A DNA stretch of 64,000 bases. Source: Armillaria gallica. Lineage: Eukaryota > Basidiomycota > Agaricomycetes > Agaricales > Physalacriaceae. Shown here in pieces: positions 61,401 to 64,000 of this stretch. Made by a program: the position numbers and the translations under genes. Each line of letters opens with the position of its first letter. Positions within the stretch are counted from its first letter, which is position 1. The notes under the pieces were generated by a model that was not told the origin of the DNA, did no database searches, and saw only the letters and a list, made by a program, of their open reading frames with translations. The stretch is from NCBI GenBank assembly GCA_037576215.1, contig JBANDB010000019.1, positions 565,501-629,500 on the forward strand, written 5' to 3'.

Positions 61401-62214
61401 TATTCATTTACATCATCATTTTATCCCTAATCTCTTCTCTAGTTTTAAATCCAAAAATGAAGCTACATTGGTATGAACACAAAGATCCAACAAAAGTTGA
61501 GTGGGTTAAAAGCCTATTAATTCAAGCTGTAAATCTTATTACTCTTTGCCTTGTTACTGTACTAATTGTCTATTATAGCTCCAGCATTACTCAACTGCTC
61601 CCTCAACATCATACACTCCTCTGTCACATACACATGTTTAGGCAGATAAAATTCTTAGACTTGACATGCTTGATTTTTCTGCTGGAAGCTTAGATCAGTT
61701 TACAATTGAACAAGAATTCCATGTGTACCTTCTTGATTGCCAAGCTCTATCAGACACATTGCTGTTTTGGCAGATATGGATGCTGTTACATATCTCATTT
61801 CCTTACTCTGAATGTTCCCACAGAAAAATCATACACACTATCTGACCATGTTCTTGATGGCTATGGAAATTCTTCCAATCCAAGGATCATCTGTACCTTG
61901 CGAGCAAGTTTTCTCATCAGGCAAGCAGACAACTACAGATCATTGATCCTGTATTATGCCTGAGCTCATGGAGGCACTTCAAATGCTCAAGTTCAGCTTG
62001 AAGCAAGGTGTATCAGCACTGAATTTCACAAGTCATTATGATAAAGAGGTGGAGATGGCTGCCTTGGAGGGGCTCTTGGATAATGAAACAGCAGTCCCTG
62101 TTGAAATTAATGAGTTTGTACTCACTCTGGATGCCTTTGAGAAAGTCATTGAGATTGAAGAGTAATTTTAATATATATAATATATACATTTTTCTAATTT
62201 AAAATTGAGCCAAT

Positions 62215-62347
62215 GACTCAGCAACTCACAGTGGCTTGGAGCTAAGTCAAGCTAAAGTCAATAAATTGTGCTGACTCTGAAGCTGATCCGAAGCCAAGTC
62301 ACTCTGAGTTGAGCTGAGCTGAGCTGAGTTGAGCCATGGCAACACTA
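62215..62347 (+). repeat. Probable 3' terminal region of the hAT element
   Basis: Downstream of the transposase stop, tandem GAGCTGAGCTGAGCTGAG-type repeats and GCCATGGCAACACTA follow. On the other strand the end would be TAGTGTTGCCATGGCTCAAC, a plausible hAT terminus with subterminal repeats. The matching 5' terminus was not found. Confidence 0.4.
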
Positions 62348-64000
62348 CCCCAGATGTAGCTAGTCCATATAAAGGCAATTTTGGCCTGACATGGCTTTGT
62401 CTAAGCTTTCAAATAATATACATAGTGTTAATTATAATTAGATGTGCCAAGTTATTAAAAGAAAATTCACAGCAAACAGTCTGCTAGGATGTGCTAAAAA
62501 CTAAAATTATGCATAGTGTGATCTATTTGCATATCATGATCATCTATCTTTTACCCATTTATGAAGCCTAATCCAAGCAATATCTCTGTTAAAATGCAAC
62601 AGCCAGCATGATTTGGCTTGAACCTCAACCCCCCCTCCCATGTTAAACAATAGAATATATGACCATATTGTTTTCTATTGGAGAGTTCAAGTGTAGGCAG
62701 TTTAGTAATGTACATTGTAAAACAAGTCTTCAAGAGTGTTAGAAAAATATGTAACACACAATGTCTAAACTTCATAGACACTCTGAAACCAGCACATTGT
62801 AAATAGTGTTTACAATGTTACACACTATGCAAGGTCTATATTCTGGTGCTTTAATGAATATACTGACAGTGAAATGTTCTGAGGTGACTTAGGGTTCATC
62901 TCTTCCACAATTTGCCAGTATTTTTGAACACTTTGATCAGTACTTAGCACACAGCAATGCTGCTAGGTCTGGGACTGTTGTAGGGATAAGAAACAATATT
63001 TGAAACAATTGGTTCAAAAGTAGCTGCTAGTACCAGCCAAACAGACTGTGAGGAGTAAGAGTTAAGACAGGCAGTTCATGATACAATTTAAGTGATCATG
63101 ATAATTCAAGGGACTCTCAAGCTTAACCCCAGCAATGATTGAGGGTGGCTGTGCTCCTCAATGCAAGCAAAATATGAAATACCCTCATCCTTCTCAATGC
63201 TATGATGATATAATCCATCAACATCAAAAGCTATACTTATTTGGCAACTGAGTGTTGTGACTATAAGCCAGTGGTATAAATGGACAAATGCTAGAGCAGC
63301 CTGTTCATTAGATGTGCTTACCTGGTGTTGAGGGATGTTGCTGAAGTCACAATTGGCTATGTTCAATATTCTGCCCTTGATGGTGTCTACCTAATACAAA
63401 CAGTCAATACATCATAGATCGGCAATGATCTAGGAACATTCCAGTCACTAAGATCAAAGGAAATTGGTCTCTAATGGCTCACAGAGTATGTTCCACAGAA
63501 GAAATCAGCTGCAAATATGTAATCAGCACCAAACAACAGGAGAAAATGGACCATGACCACAAATCAAGGCCACTGAAACTGGAATGTGAAACATTCAAAG
63601 AGTTTATATTGCAACCCATTCTTAATTAAGCTTGGACAATGTCGCCAACTTTCCCCAAATGTAAGCTATATTTGATTCCCAATGGGAGGCCTTGCACTCT
63701 GAAGAAGCTATATCTGGATGTTCACAGCAGCACCCCATATTACAATATATTAAAGCACTCAGACATGTATTTAAACAAGTTTCTTGAATGGTAAATCTAC
63801 ATGTTTAAGCCATCTTGGTAGGGAAAACAGATATGTGAAGCATCTTTGGTGGTTCAAATGGAACATTAACATGATGTCCATGATAAAAACAAAAACAAGG
63901 GCAACCCCAAAAACACCCCAAGCAACACTGAAGAGTACTCTGTTAATAGTAGGACCTGGGTACAGTCCAAATATTAGAAACACTGCAAAGAAAAAAAAAG
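62348..64000. other. About 1.65 kb without a supported gene
   Basis: Short frames only on both strands; no repeat or motif recognised. Confidence 0.4.

Larger units (their letters stand above)
57310..62165 (+). pseudogene. hAT superfamily transposase gene with nested insertions
   Basis: N-terminal Ser/Pro region (TPYTPASHHAYLAA), BED-type zinc finger (ARDIWSFF ... CHHCMVC; intron 57,639-57,689; LWHHLLDYH), GPDCCPFSKQVFIDVLIR, IVADDQ joined by an intron to SINVIENPHLRAIFKMLCES, ITMNLWTDLNMCPFMAVTCHW, GFYHVPGHHTGEHLAEVF, WITCDNTTNNDT, FARCFPHIVNLVCHD, LQLLHDINVQWFSTDIMIEQ and IIQAGLNKLENYFNRVML. The 1,692-bp insertion follows. Then come AYIFSM, an intron (about 61,128-61,440) holding a MITE, and ILNPKMKLHWYEHKDPTKVEW, IQGSSVPCEQVFSS and PELMEALQMLKFSLK (dimerisation domain). 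The order is complete for a basidiomycete hAT. TGA at 57,421 and 58,104, and Asn where the first catalytic Asp is expected (TMNLW), indicate a dead copy. Confidence 0.8.

Noticed and set aside
1..64000. tRNA, rRNA, riboswitch or CRISPR features
   Set aside because: Found no cloverleaf with A- and B-box, no rRNA-like segment and no regularly spaced repeat-spacer array. The only regular repeats are the minisatellite and LTR-internal units.

Overview
The window looks like nuclear DNA of a basidiomycete, most likely an agaricomycete. Introns are short (46-55 bp, GT...AG). The recognisable families are those expanded in agaricomycetes: KDZ transposase with CxC2 cysteine cluster, CxC5/CxC6 'KDZ-associated' protein, Plavaka transposase, basidiomycete-type hAT, DUF6532-like and DUF6698-like proteins, and an RNase H1 N-terminal-like domain. 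I found no convincing intact host gene, rRNA, tRNA or CRISPR array. The region is a transposon graveyard: nearly every gene is broken by premature stops, frameshifts or insertions. Where the missing residue can be judged, the stops are explained by single transitions (CGA to TGA, CAA/CAG to TAA/TAG, TGG to TAG), and CpG looks scarce outside the youngest elements.

Layout. 1-5.6 kb: a decayed minus-strand gene split by a 1.0-kb inverted-repeat element, then a remnant with an RNase H1 N-terminal-like domain. 7.59-19.13 kb: a large DNA transposon (terminal repeat TRATGAGCCT) with two convergent genes, a CxC5/CxC6 protein (+) and a zinc-cluster protein (-); a young 4,968-bp Ty1/copia element (203-bp LTRs, TSD GTAAT) sits inside the second gene. 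19.2-20.3 kb: DUF6532-like gene. 21-29.5 kb: two minus-strand relatives of one hypothetical family flank a Plavaka transposase gene, which is itself split by a solo LTR (TSD CTGAT). 29.9-32.2 kb: another decayed minus-strand gene. 32.2-37.1 kb: weak ORFs only. 37.12-42.61 kb: an LTR element (TSD AGAAT) without recognisable polymerase or integrase and with an internal duplication. 43-44.4 kb: tandem repeats. 45.7-49.4 kb: decayed KDZ transposase. 51.7-54.3 kb: His/Pro-rich ORF and DUF6698-like gene. 57.3-62.35 kb: hAT transposase interrupted by a 1,692-bp derivative of the 7.6-19.1 kb transposon and carrying a 259-bp MITE-like hairpin in an intron.

Main result. The repeats at 7,587-7,943 and 17,833-19,129 are joined directly, in inverted orientation, at 59,405-61,096. 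This shows that 7.59-19.13 kb is one transposon (about 6.6 kb before the copia insertion) and that 59.4-61.1 kb is its internally deleted, non-autonomous derivative, with the join at a 6-bp microhomology (TTTGCC). The full copy carries the CxC5/CxC6 protein, whose C-terminal half resembles a KDZ-type catalytic core, together with a convergent putative DNA-binding partner. I infer that this is a two-gene mobile system.

Limits. Family names come from recognising motifs by eye, with no database search. Exon borders in decayed genes are approximate, and coordinates of degenerate genes mark the recognisable span only.
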